Assembly (NCBI GenBank): GCA_016934695.1
Contig: JAFGSH010000223.1
Location: 1 to 9,523, forward strand
Origin: Deltaproteobacteria bacterium
Lineage (GTDB): Bacteria; Desulfobacterota; Syntrophia; Syntrophales; UBA2210
Length of the DNA: 9,523 nt
Reading direction: 5' to 3'
The notes beneath the pieces were generated by a model, which saw only the letters and a program-made list of their open reading frames with translations, was not told the DNA's origin and searched no databases. Below are positions 1-7,160 of this stretch, piece after piece; position 1 is the first letter of the stretch; each line of letters opens with the position of its first letter. The translations under genes and the position numbers were made by a program.

Positions 1-528
1 CCCCTCTCCGGTGAGCCCGACCACCACGGGGAGAACCAGCTTGAGGGAAATAAAGGAGACATCGATCACTGCCAGATCGATGGCATCCTCGATCGCCTCG
101 CCGGAAAAGTTCCTGATATTGGTCTTTTCAAAGAGGATCACCCGTCTGTCCGTCCGGAGCTTCCAGTCGATCTGGCCGTATCCCACATCGACCGCGTATA
201 CCTTGCTCGCCCCGCGCTGCAGGAGGCAATCGGTAAAACCGCCCGTGGAGGCGCCAACATCCAGGGCCACGACGCCCTCCACATCGATCCCGAAGGAGCG
301 CAGGGCACCCTCCAGTTTCAATCCTCCCCGGCTGACATAGGGATTGCCGCCCCCCTTGATCCGGATCTCCGCACCGGGAGAGACCGGGGTCCCCGCCTTG
401 TCGATCCGCTCTTCTTCGACCACCACCAGCCCAGCCATAATGAGCGCCCGTGCCTTCTCGCGGGTTGCCGCAAGGCCTCTGTCCACCAGGAGCCGATCCA
501 ATCTGACCTTGGGATGGTTCGCCTTCAT
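1..528 (-). CDS. tlyA: TlyA-family 23S/16S rRNA 2'-O-methyltransferase (hemolysin-like), 3' end cut by window edge
   Basis: The reading frame is open from an ATG at 528 to the left edge, giving the first 176 residues. The N-terminus (about 8-60) is an S4 RNA-binding domain ([20 protein letters not shown]). It is followed by the [10 protein letters not shown] segment (67-76), whose K71 matches the first catalytic lysine of the FtsJ-like K-D-K-E set, and the SAM-binding motif [11 protein letters not shown] (90-100). DVSFISLK (156-163) supplies the aspartate. The later K and E and roughly 70-90 residues lie outside the window. Family members are cytoplasmic SAM-dependent methyltransferases that 2'-O-methylate rRNA cytidines; 'hemolysin' is a historical label. 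A GAGAGGG Shine-Dalgarno site sits 10 bases before the ATG. The gene follows dxs after 59 bases on the same strand, a common pairing, and is probably the last visible member of the xseA-xseB-ispA-dxs-tlyA operon. The family call is secure; the exact methylated site is not known from sequence. Confidence 0.93.
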   Translation of the reverse strand, partial: MKANHPKVRLDRLLVDRGLAATREKARALIMAGLVVVEEERIDKAGTPVSPGAEIRIKGGGNPYVSRGGLKLEGALRSFGIDVEGVVALDVGASTGGFTDCLLQRGASKVYAVDVGYGQIDWKLRTDRRVILFEKTNIRNFSGEAIEDAIDLAVIDVSFISLKLVLPVVVGLTGEG

Positions 529-587
529 CCGATCCGGACCCTCTCGGAAATACGGAAAGCGGGGAAGTGCCGTGATCCGTGCGCGGC

Positions 588-2480
588 TCAGCGGGGGGCC
601 ACGGCCATCATTGTCCGAACGGCCTGCATTATGCCCTGCACATCGATCCCCTGCTGTCTTCTCAGCTCGGCCTGGGTCCCCTGTTCCACGAAAAGGTCCC
701 CGATGCCGAGCCGCTTCACCGCCACCCCCGAGAGCCCTTCCTCCTCAAACACCTCGAGGACCGCACTCCCGAATCCTCCCATCAGGGCATGCTCCTCGAC
801 GGTGACGACCCTCTTGCACGAGGACGCGATCGCGCACAGCAGGTCCCTGTCGAGGGGCTTGACGAAACGGCTGTTGACGACGGCCGTCTCGACCCGTTCC
901 TCCGCGAGTCTCTCCGCAGCCTCAAGGGCGGGGTATACGGTGGAGCCGATCGCGAGGATCGCCACGTCAGTTCCCTTCCGGACGATCTGTGCCTTTCCGA
1001 TCTCGATGGTCTCCGGGTGTTCGTCGAGAGGGACACCCACCCCGCCGCCGCGGGGGTAGCGTATCGACGCGGGACTCCCGCACTCCACGGCCGTCTTGAG
1101 CATATGCTGGAGTTCGTTCTCGTCCTTCGGGGCCATCACAACGATATTCGGCATGGAACGCAGGTAGGCATAATCGAAGAGCCCGTGGTGCGTGGGGCCG
1201 TCGTCCCCGACGAGCCCTCCCCGGTCGAGGGCGAAGACGACGGGCAGCTTCTGCAGGCACACGTCGTGGAGCACCTGGTCATAGGCACGCTGCAGGAAGG
1301 TCGAGTATATCGCAACAACGGGAACGAATCCTTCGGTGGCGAGCCCCGCGGCAAAGGTGACCCCATGCTGCTCGGCAATGCCGACATCGTAGAACCGCTC
1401 GGGGATCTCGCGGGCAAATTGGTCGAGACCGGTTCCGCTCGTCATGGCTGCCGTGATCGCGACGATGGCTGGGTTCCCGCGCGCTAGTTCCACCATGGTA
1501 CGGCCGAACACCTCCGTGTACGATCTTCGGGGGTGCTCCGCGGGAACCGGCTCGCCTGTCGCGATATCGAAGGGGCCGATGCCGTGGAACCGGGCGGGGT
1601 CCTCCTCGGCGAACGGGTACCCCTTCCCCTTTTTGGTGATGACATGGACCAGGACGGGCCGGTCCATGGCCCGCACGTTCTGGAGGTTTTTGATCAGGTG
1701 ATCCAGCCGGTGACCCTCGAGCGGCCCGACATACTTGAAGCCCAGCTCTTCGAACAACATGCCGGGAACGACGAATCCCTTGAGCGACTCCTCGGCCTTC
1801 CGGGCGAACTTGATGACCTGCTCCCCCACCCCGGGAACGGTCTTCAGGAAGTCGTGGATCTTCGCCCGGAGCCGCGTAATCTGCTGCCCCGTCATGACGC
1901 GGTTCAGATAGGACGACATGGCCCCCACATTCGGTGAGATGGACATCTCGTTGTCGTTCAGTATCACGATCAGATCCTTCTTCCGCTCCCCGGACCAGTT
2001 CAGGGCCTCGAACGCCATGCCGGAGGCCATGGATCCGTCTCCGATGACGGCGACCACCTTGAAATGATCTTCATGCAGACACCGGGCATCGGCAATGCCC
2101 GCGGCGGCGGAGATGGAAGTGCTGCTGTGCCCCGCGCCGAAGACGTCAAAGATGCTCTCCTGTCTCTTGGGGAAACCGCTGATCCCTCCCATCTTCCTCA
2201 GGGTGTGGAAGGCATCCCTCCTCCCCGTGATGATCTTGTGGGCATACGTCTGGTGCCCCACATCCCAGATGACCTTGTCGTTGGGCGTGTCGAAGACGTA
2301 GTGGAGGGCCAGGACAAGCTCGACGGCCCCCAGGGAGGGGGCCAGATGGCCGCCGTTCCTGGAAACGACCTCCAGTATCATCTGCCTGATCTCTCCGGCC
2401 AGGATATCGAGCTGTTCGATCTCAAGGCATCGTATGTCCTCAGGGCCATTGATCTCCTCCAGCATTCCTGCGTGTTCCAT
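588..2480 (-). CDS. dxs: 1-deoxy-D-xylulose-5-phosphate synthase
   Basis: This 630-residue protein has the usual DXS length. DXS is a cytoplasmic thiamine-diphosphate enzyme that condenses pyruvate with glyceraldehyde 3-phosphate, releasing CO2, to make DXP, the first step of the MEP isoprenoid pathway and a precursor for thiamine and pyridoxal. The N-terminal half carries GGHLAPSLG (43-51, active-site His45), [11 protein letters not shown] (72-82) and the ThDP/metal motif GDG (147-149) with a downstream NDN (175-177). The pyrimidine-domain half carries [10 protein letters not shown] (363-372), with Glu370 in the position of the catalytic ThDP-activating glutamate, then [15 protein letters not shown] (419-433) and SIRYPRGG (472-479). 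The ATG at 2480 has AGGAGAAGG (plus-strand 2485-2493) at good spacing. The gene starts 43 bases after the ispA stop. All catalytic motifs are present and nothing looks degraded. Confidence 0.98.
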   Translation of the reverse strand: MEHAGMLEEINGPEDIRCLEIEQLDILAGEIRQMILEVVSRNGGHLAPSLGAVELVLALHYVFDTPNDKVIWDVGHQTYAHKIITGRRDAFHTLRKMGGISGFPKRQESIFDVFGAGHSSTSISAAAGIADARCLHEDHFKVVAVIGDGSMASGMAFEALNWSGERKKDLIVILNDNEMSISPNVGAMSSYLNRVMTGQQITRLRAKIHDFLKTVPGVGEQVIKFARKAEESLKGFVVPGMLFEELGFKYVGPLEGHRLDHLIKNLQNVRAMDRPVLVHVITKKGKGYPFAEEDPARFHGIGPFDIATGEPVPAEHPRRSYTEVFGRTMVELARGNPAIVAITAAMTSGTGLDQFAREIPERFYDVGIAEQHGVTFAAGLATEGFVPVVAIYSTFLQRAYDQVLHDVCLQKLPVVFALDRGGLVGDDGPTHHGLFDYAYLRSMPNIVVMAPKDENELQHMLKTAVECGSPASIRYPRGGGVGVPLDEHPETIEIGKAQIVRKGTDVAILAIGSTVYPALEAAERLAEERVETAVVNSRFVKPLDRDLLCAIASSCKRVVTVEEHALMGGFGSAVLEVFEEEGLSGVAVKRLGIGDLFVEQGTQAELRRQQGIDVQGIMQAVRTMMAVAPR

Positions 2481-2523
2481 CGTACCTTCTCCTGCGTCCC
2501 GGGCTTACACCGGCCCTGAACGC

Positions 2524-3426
2524 CTATGATTCCCGCTCGGCGATAAATCGCGCGATCATCCGGAGGGGATCGGCACTCTCACCGAAACAGCCTATCGCCG
2601 ACAGCGCCCCTTCCACCAGCCCGTGCATCTCCTCCCGGGATCGTTCAATACCGATCAGTGCGGGATAGGTCGCCTTTCCGCGACCCTCGTCGCTGCCGGT
2701 ATCCTTTCCCAGGACCGTCCGGGAACTTTCGATATCCAGTATGTCGTCCGCTATCTGAAAGGCGAGCCCCACCTTGTCCCCATATACCGACAGGGCATCG
2801 ATATCCTCTGATCCGGCACCCGCGAGCAGCGCCCCCGCCCGGATGGAAACGGTTATCAAGGCCTGCGTCTTGTGGGTGTGTATGTATCGCACCCGCTCCA
2901 TATCCACCGCTTCCCCCTCCGCCCCGAGGTCCGCTACCTGGCCGCCCACCATCCCCTGAAAGCCCGCCGCCGCAGCGATCTCATGCAGGACGGCCAGCCC
3001 CGTTTCGGGGGGGGTCGCCGGGTTCCGCTCGGAGAGAAGGCAGAAGGCCTCCGTGAGGAGGGCATCCCCCGCCAGGATGGCGATCCCCTCTCCGAACATC
3101 TTGTGATTTGAGGGCTTTCCCCTGCGGTAGTCGTCGTCGTCCATCGCCGGCAGGTCATCGTGTATCAACGAATAGGTATGGATCATCTCAAGGGCGCAGG
3201 CGACGGGGAGGACGGCCCGTGCGCTGCTGCCGACCGCTTCCGCCGCGGCCATGCATAGCACCGGCCGGAGGCGTTTTCCGCCGGCAAAGAGGGAATAGCG
3301 CATGGCCTCGACAATCTCAGAGAAATCGCCGTCCCGGACCGGGAGGTATCCGTCAAGAGCCCGATCGACAATTTCCTTCCGCTCCGTGAGGTACTCGTCA
3401 AGCGATATCTTCCGATTCGTCGTCAT
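2524..3426 (-). CDS. ispA: Short-chain (farnesyl/geranyl-type) polyprenyl diphosphate synthase
   Basis: IspA condenses IPP with DMAPP/GPP to give geranyl or farnesyl diphosphate, the C10-C15 precursor of quinone side chains and undecaprenyl phosphate. From the ATG at 3426 it is 300 residues, the normal family length. It has GGKRLRP (49-55, IPP binding), the first aspartate-rich motif DDLPAMD (90-96, the bacterial DDx4D form) preceded by Tyr85-Ser86 as in type II bacterial FPP synthases, GDAL (120-123), GGQVADL (161-167), the second motif DDILD (227-231) and GKDTGSDEGRGKATYP (240-255). A TTG six codons upstream (3444) is possible, but the ATG has GAGGAAGGGG about 6 bases before it. The start overlaps the xseB end by 29 bases, suggesting translational coupling. 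Product chain length (C10, C15 or C20) is inferred and not fixed by the sequence. Confidence 0.95.
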   Translation of the reverse strand: MTTNRKISLDEYLTERKEIVDRALDGYLPVRDGDFSEIVEAMRYSLFAGGKRLRPVLCMAAAEAVGSSARAVLPVACALEMIHTYSLIHDDLPAMDDDDYRRGKPSNHKMFGEGIAILAGDALLTEAFCLLSERNPATPPETGLAVLHEIAAAAGFQGMVGGQVADLGAEGEAVDMERVRYIHTHKTQALITVSIRAGALLAGAGSEDIDALSVYGDKVGLAFQIADDILDIESSRTVLGKDTGSDEGRGKATYPALIGIERSREEMHGLVEGALSAIGCFGESADPLRMIARFIAERES

Positions 3427-3652
3427 TCCGATCCCCTTCCTCAAACGGCCTGACCTTCAGCCCATCATCCTCCCTGAGCAGGATCTCGACCTTTCTCTCC
3501 GCCTCGTCCAGCCTGTCGGTGCAGAACCGGGAGAGTTTGATTCCCTCTTCGAAGATATTGAGCGACTCGTCGAGGGACAGGTCCCCCTCTTCCATCTTTT
3601 TCACGATTTCTTCCAGCTGTTCCAGGGCCTTCTCAAACTTTTTTTCTGCCAT
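3398..3652 (-). CDS. xseB: Exodeoxyribonuclease VII small subunit
   Basis: This 84-residue acidic helical protein has the XseB signature: FEKALEQLEEIVKKMEEGDL (6-25) followed by SLDESLNIFEEGIKLSRFC (26-44) and a second helix DRLDEAERKVEIL (46-58). The subunit binds the coiled-coil part of XseA to form exonuclease VII, which degrades single-stranded DNA to oligonucleotides in both directions without a metal requirement. The C-terminal tail after residue 60 is rich in Asp and Glu, as is often seen in this family. The ATG at 3652 has AGGAG (plus-strand 3660-3664) 7 bases upstream. It lies inside the end of xseA (20-base overlap), and its own end overlaps ispA, so the three are almost certainly co-translated. 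Confidence 0.96.
   Translation of the reverse strand: MAEKKFEKALEQLEEIVKKMEEGDLSLDESLNIFEEGIKLSRFCTDRLDEAERKVEILLREDDGLKVRPFEEGDRNDDESEDIA
3433..3442 (-). promoter_or_regulatory. Shine-Dalgarno site deciding the ATG start of ispA
   Basis: GAGGAAGGGG on the minus strand, inside the end of xseB, lies about 6 bases before the ATG at 3426. It overlaps the alternative upstream TTG (3442-3444), which argues against that longer start. Confidence 0.75.
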
Positions 3653-4844
3653 CGCTGTGCTCCTGAGAAATGGTGGTCACCTGAGCCGTGAAGCTCCCCG
3701 ATGCGACACGCACATCGACACTGTCACCCACCGCAAGCATCCCCGCATCCCTGACGACGGTCCCGCCGGGCAACCGTACGACACCGAATCCCCTTTGTAA
3801 GACGGCCAGGGGACTGAGCGTATCCAGGAGGGCAATCTCCCTCTGCAGGGTGCGGCGGAGGGCATCGATGCGGGATCGTGTACGGCTCTCCAGCCCTCTC
3901 CTGAGGTCTGCAACCTTCAGGTGCAGATCCGCAAGCCTCCTCTTCGGATCGCGCAGACCTTCCGTGATAAAGATCAGTCTCGTTTTCAGTTCCCGCAGCA
4001 TCATATCGCAGACATGCATCAGCCGCGATCTCAGCCTCCGCACTCGCTCCAGCAGGTCTCTCCTGTCGGGGACCACCAGCTCGGCGGCGGCTGAGGGGGT
4101 CGGCGCCCTGAGATCGGCCACGAAGTCGGCGATGGTGAAGTCGATCTCATGGCCGACGGCCGATATGACGGGAATCCTCGATGCCCAGATTGCCCGTGCG
4201 ACCCCTTCGTCGTTGAAACAGAACAGGTCTTCAAGCGATCCCCCTCCCCGGGCGAGGATAATGACATCCACACCGATCGTATTCAGATCCGCGATCGCAC
4301 TGCATATCTCGCGGGGCGCCTCCGCTCCCTGGACGGCCGCGGGGGCGATCACGATATCGACCGATGGGAACCTCCTGCCGGTGATGTTCAGGATATCCCT
4401 GACGGCCGCCCCAGAGGGGGAGGTGACAACCCCGATCGTCGCGGGAAGGAAGGGGATCGACCTCTTATGAGAGGGGTCGAATAAACCTTCTTTCTCCAGG
4501 CGCCCCTTGAGCTGTTCAAAGGCCATCTGGAGGGCACCCAAGCCCTTCGGCTCCGCGGTATCAACAATGAGCTGATATTCACCGCGGGCAGGGTAGACGT
4601 TCACCCTTCCCTTGCAGACGATCTCCATCCCGTCTTCAAGATCAAACCCCATCCGCACCGCTGCGCTCCTGAAGACAACCACGCGTATCTGGCTCGTCTC
4701 GTCCTTGAGGGTGGCATACACGTGGCCGGATGCGGGCCGGCGCAGATTGGACACCTCGCCGGTCACCCACACGATCCCGAAGCCCCCCTCCAGGGTCTGT
4801 TTGATGGCCTCGGTCAGTTGTGTGACGGTCAGTATCGTCTCCAT
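3633..4844 (-). CDS. xseA: Exodeoxyribonuclease VII large subunit
   Basis: XseA is the catalytic subunit of exonuclease VII, acting on single-stranded DNA during repair. Counting from the ATG at 4850, residues 5-100 form the N-terminal OB fold (VWVTGEVSNLRRPASGHVYA, 27-46). The catalytic domain contains IGVVTSPSGAAVRDI (139-153), the highly conserved LARGGGSLEDLFCFN (199-213), VISAVGHEIDFTIADFVADL (228-247) and RAPTPSAAAEL (248-258). A helical region follows (about 265-345), then the conserved LSPLAVLQRGFGVV (346-359). I chose the second ATG at 4844 because GGAG lies 6 bases before it but directly abuts the first ATG. This gives 403 residues, about 50 fewer than the E. coli protein; the helical segment looks shortened. 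It is first in the xseA-xseB-ispA-dxs-tlyA run and divergent from ridA. Confidence 0.96.
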   Translation of the reverse strand: METILTVTQLTEAIKQTLEGGFGIVWVTGEVSNLRRPASGHVYATLKDETSQIRVVVFRSAAVRMGFDLEDGMEIVCKGRVNVYPARGEYQLIVDTAEPKGLGALQMAFEQLKGRLEKEGLFDPSHKRSIPFLPATIGVVTSPSGAAVRDILNITGRRFPSVDIVIAPAAVQGAEAPREICSAIADLNTIGVDVIILARGGGSLEDLFCFNDEGVARAIWASRIPVISAVGHEIDFTIADFVADLRAPTPSAAAELVVPDRRDLLERVRRLRSRLMHVCDMMLRELKTRLIFITEGLRDPKRRLADLHLKVADLRRGLESRTRSRIDALRRTLQREIALLDTLSPLAVLQRGFGVVRLPGGTVVRDAGMLAVGDSVDVRVASGSFTAQVTTISQEHSDGRKKV

Positions 4845-4850
4845 GAACAT

Positions 4851-4854
4851 CTCC
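4851..4854 (-). promoter_or_regulatory. Shine-Dalgarno site choosing between two xseA ATGs
   Basis: GGAG directly abuts the first ATG (4850), which leaves no room for initiation there, but stands 6 bases from the second ATG (4844). The second is therefore the more likely start; the difference is only two residues. Confidence 0.6.
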
Positions 4855-4902
4855 GGCGCGGCTGTACCCCTTCTTCGGGCCGTTTAACAGAGGATCGCAT
4901 CC

Positions 4903-4920
4903 GTTGCAACTATTCAGTTG
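4903..4920. repeat. Small palindromes beside the divergent promoter region
   Basis: GTTGCAAC (4903-4910) is a perfect 8-base palindrome. The overlapping segment 4907-4920 is an inverted repeat with arms CAACT and AGTTG around a 4-base loop, and its right arm runs into the TTGACA at 4918. Position and symmetry would suit an operator for a dimeric regulator of ridA and/or the xseA operon, but arms this short can occur by chance and no known operator consensus is recognised. Confidence 0.25.
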
Positions 4921-4946
4921 ACATCTCCCCGCTCTTGTTGTCAATT
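4916..4946. promoter_or_regulatory. Candidate divergent ridA/xseA promoter region
   Basis: The 129-base gap between the ridA and xseA starts holds a perfect plus-strand TTGACA (4918-4923), with a poor -10 candidate 16-17 bases on (around 4940-4946, 3/6 match). This would place transcription about 20 bases before ridA. On the minus strand a second perfect TTGACA (plus-strand 4939-4944) faces xseA, with an equally weak -10 (4916-4921, TCAACT). The two -35 hexamers point toward each other as an inverted pair with a 15-base spacer. The hexamers are seen directly; promoter activity is inferred, and the weak -10s limit confidence. Confidence 0.4.
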
Positions 4947-4973
4947 GAGACCCAGAAAGGGGGTACCGGCACC

Positions 4974-5357
4974 ATGGACAGACGGATTATTCATGCCGAA
5001 GGGACGCCCCGTCCCATCGGTCCCTATGCCCAGGCGGTCAAGGCCGGCGGGTGGCTCTACGTCTCCGGGCAGATACCCATCGATCCCGGAACCGGAGAAC
5101 TGGCAAAGGGGCCCTTTGAACTCCAGGTACGGACGGTCCTTGATAATCTTGCACGGATACTGGAGGCGGGGCAATCGAGCCTTGCCCGCGTGATCAAGGT
5201 CACGATCTTCCTGACGGACATGAGCCTCTTTGAGCAGTTCAATACCATCTATACGGAATATTTCGGAGCGTTTCAGCCTGCCAGGAGTTGTGTCGCGGTA
5301 CACCGCCTCCCCAAAGACGCCCCCCTGGAGATCGAGGCCGTCGCGGTCTGTGAATGA
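4974..5357 (+). CDS. ridA: RidA (YjgF/YER057c/UK114) family reactive enamine/imine deaminase
   Basis: RidA hydrolyses reactive 2-aminoacrylate and related enamine/imine intermediates made by PLP enzymes such as threonine/serine dehydratase, releasing ammonia and the 2-keto acid, and so protects PLP enzymes in the cytoplasm. The 127-residue protein has normal family length. Visible family residues are IGPYAQAV (15-22, Tyr18), YVSGQIPIDP (29-38, Ser31) and PARSCVAVHRLPKDAPLEIE (102-121). Arg104 and Glu119 there correspond to E. coli Arg105 and Glu120, which bind the substrate carboxylate and position the catalytic water, so a true deaminase is likely. The frame stays open further upstream, but homology begins at the ATG at 4974, which has AAAGGGGG (4956-4963) 10 bases before it. 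It is the only plus-strand gene here, divergent from xseA and convergent with rpoD. Nothing in its neighbours ties it to a specific PLP pathway. Confidence 0.96.
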   Translation: MDRRIIHAEGTPRPIGPYAQAVKAGGWLYVSGQIPIDPGTGELAKGPFELQVRTVLDNLARILEAGQSSLARVIKVTIFLTDMSLFEQFNTIYTEYFGAFQPARSCVAVHRLPKDAPLEIEAVAVCE

Positions 5358-5364
5358 TTCCCCT

Positions 5365-5380
5365 CCCCCCTGACGGGGGG
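5365..5380. terminator. GC hairpin between convergent ridA and rpoD (possible bidirectional terminator)
   Basis: Six C (5365-5370) and six G (5375-5380) around TGAC form a perfect 6-base-pair stem in the 42-base gap between the ridA stop and the rpoD stop. The position is right for ending both transcripts. Neither side has a U-rich run, so it is not a textbook intrinsic terminator and may be weak, an RNA 3'-end stabiliser, or Rho-assisted. Confidence 0.4.
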
Positions 5381-5399
5381 ACCGGCACGCATGCGAATG

Positions 5400-7160
5400 C
5401 TACTTGATTCCTCCCTTGATCTCTCTGCGTCTCGACGCCCCTCTCATCTTTTTCAGCACATTGTCTTCAATCTGCATGGCCCGTTCGACGGCATCATCCG
5501 AATAGTCCACCTCCCGCTCCGGACTCAGCACCACATCGGCCTTTTCGCTGATACCGAACCGCATCCGCAGGACCTTCTCCTCCCGCGGTGTCAGCGTGGA
5601 CAGTATCTTCCTCGTCTGCTGGGCGAGATCCATGCTCATGGTCGCATCGGAGGGGGACATCACCTTCTTGTCCTCGATGAAATCGCCGAGAGAGCTGTCC
5701 TCTTCTTCCCCGATGGGTGTCTCCAGGGATATCGGTTCCTTGGCGATCTTCAGTACCTTGCGCACCTTGTCGAGGGGGAATTCCATCTTTTCCGCGATCT
5801 CGGCGGGGGTCGGTTCCCTTCCCAGTTCCTGTACCAGGTACCGTGAGGTCCTGATCAGCTTGTTGATGGTCTCGATCATGTGGACCGGGATCCGTATCGT
5901 GCGTGCCTGGTCCGCTATGGCCCGGGTGATTGCCTGCCGTATCCACCATGTTGCATACGTGGAAAACTTATATCCCCGCTGGTACTCAAACTTCTCGACG
6001 GCCTTCATCAACCCCACATTCCCCTCCTGGATAAGATCCAGGAATTGCAGCCCCCTGTTCGTATACTTCTTGGCAATGCTGACGACCAGCCGGAGATTCG
6101 CCTTTATCAGTTTCCTTTTCGCCTGGCTCGCCTCGGACTCGCCCCCCTTGATCGAGGTCACGATCGCCTTCAGGGTCTCCTTGGGCACACCGATCTGCGT
6201 TGCTATCCGTTTTCTGGCGTTACGCGCCTCCCGGACGATCCTCTCGTATTCTCTCAGCCGTGCAACCGGGATACCGGTCTCCTGGGAGACCTGTTTCTCG
6301 TCTCCCTCTCTCATCCGCGCAAAGAGCCTGTCCAGGGCGTTCAGCGACATCCCCGCCTTTTCCACGCACGCCTGTATCTCCTGCTCGCCCCTGTTCAGCT
6401 CCGCGACGGTATCGTTGAGCTTGAGGACCATCGCGCCGATGCGTCTCTTATTGAAATTGATGTCCTTACAGAGCCGTACAATCCTCCTGCTGTTCTTTTC
6501 CAGTTCGTCCCGCGTGCGCCTCTCCTCCGCTCCGCTGAGTTTTTTCTCTTTCAATGCCGCCCTCAGAACGGCATTGCGCGCATCCAGATCGGCCACCTTG
6601 GCGGCAATCTTCTGCACCCGCTCCTGATAGACATCCTCCTCGGTAAAACCGCTTTCATCCTCAAGGTTGTCAACGACCGTCTTGATTCGCACCTCTCCGC
6701 TCTCGAGTTTCTCACCGATCTCCGCAACCTCTCTGATAAAGATCGGCAGGCTGAAAAGGGATTCCATGATCCTCTTTTCCCCTTTTTCGATCTTCTTTGC
6801 GATCCGCACCTCCTCCTCACGACTGAGGAGGGACACCAATCCCATCTCCCTCAGGTACATCTTGACGGGATCCCCTGTCTTGCCGAGGGCGGATACCGGC
6901 AGAGGCGGGACCTCGTCCTTCACCTTCCTCTGTTCTTCGTCGGCCTTGTCTCCCTCTTTATCGATATCCTTCTCGTCCCTCTCGGCATCGACAACCTCTA
7001 TATTCTTCTCATGGAAAACGGTCAGTATATCGTCTATCTGGTCTGAGAATATGATGTCTGACGGCAACATGTCGTTGATATCGTCATACGTGAGGAATCC
7101 CTTCCCTTTTCCCAGCGAGATCAGTTTATTCACTTCCTCAGATTTGATTACCTTTTTCAT
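5400..7160 (-). CDS. rpoD: RNA polymerase primary sigma factor (sigma-70/RpoD) with divergent region 4.2
   Basis: This is the housekeeping sigma factor, directing RNA polymerase to -10/-35 promoters; length is 586 residues. Region 1.1 lies at about 8-58 ([18 protein letters not shown]), followed by an acidic linker (59-85) and region 1.2 at about 97-128 ([20 protein letters not shown]). A long non-conserved region occupies about 130-345, as in proteobacterial sigma-70. Region 2 (352-434) is fully canonical, including [16 protein letters not shown] (376-391) and the -10 reading/melting segment [18 protein letters not shown] (397-414). Region 3 (435-500) includes the SLGDFIED finger, and region 4.1 has [15 protein letters not shown] (523-537). 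Region 4.2 (about 541-586) departs from the usual sequence: only the ERxxQIE core and a few flanking residues remain. The ATG at 7160 lies inside dnaG (23-base overlap) with AGAGAGGA 10 bases upstream, so translation is probably coupled. The identity is certain; how the altered region 4.2 works is unknown. Confidence 0.96.
   Translation of the reverse strand: MKKVIKSEEVNKLISLGKGKGFLTYDDINDMLPSDIIFSDQIDDILTVFHEKNIEVVDAERDEKDIDKEGDKADEEQRKVKDEVPPLPVSALGKTGDPVKMYLREMGLVSLLSREEEVRIAKKIEKGEKRIMESLFSLPIFIREVAEIGEKLESGEVRIKTVVDNLEDESGFTEEDVYQERVQKIAAKVADLDARNAVLRAALKEKKLSGAEERRTRDELEKNSRRIVRLCKDINFNKRRIGAMVLKLNDTVAELNRGEQEIQACVEKAGMSLNALDRLFARMREGDEKQVSQETGIPVARLREYERIVREARNARKRIATQIGVPKETLKAIVTSIKGGESEASQAKRKLIKANLRLVVSIAKKYTNRGLQFLDLIQEGNVGLMKAVEKFEYQRGYKFSTYATWWIRQAITRAIADQARTIRIPVHMIETINKLIRTSRYLVQELGREPTPAEIAEKMEFPLDKVRKVLKIAKEPISLETPIGEEEDSSLGDFIEDKKVMSPSDATMSMDLAQQTRKILSTLTPREEKVLRMRFGISEKADVVLSPEREVDYSDDAVERAMQIEDNVLKKMRGASRRREIKGGIK

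Noticed and set aside
529..587. dxs-tlyA gap checked for a promoter, terminator or riboswitch
   Set aside because: Only the tlyA Shine-Dalgarno site is visible; no stem with U-run and no -10/-35 pair.
579..1487. Long plus-strand open frame (302 codons) opposite dxs
   Set aside because: It is antisense to a fully conserved dxs, its protein matches no recognisable family, and such open frames are expected on the opposite strand of GC-rich genes.
3688..4470. Plus-strand Ser/Arg-rich open frame (260 codons) opposite xseA
   Set aside because: Its biased Ser/Arg composition is typical of an antisense reading of a GC-rich gene; the opposite strand encodes clear XseA motifs.
4722..4973. Upstream extension of the ridA frame
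   Set aside because: It runs antisense into xseA, has no RidA-like sequence, and the ATG at 4974 has a Shine-Dalgarno site and matches the family N-terminus.
5880..7046. Long plus-strand open frame (388 codons) opposite rpoD
   Set aside because: It is a shadow of rpoD codon bias; the composition is low in recognisable motifs and there is no ribosome-binding site of note.
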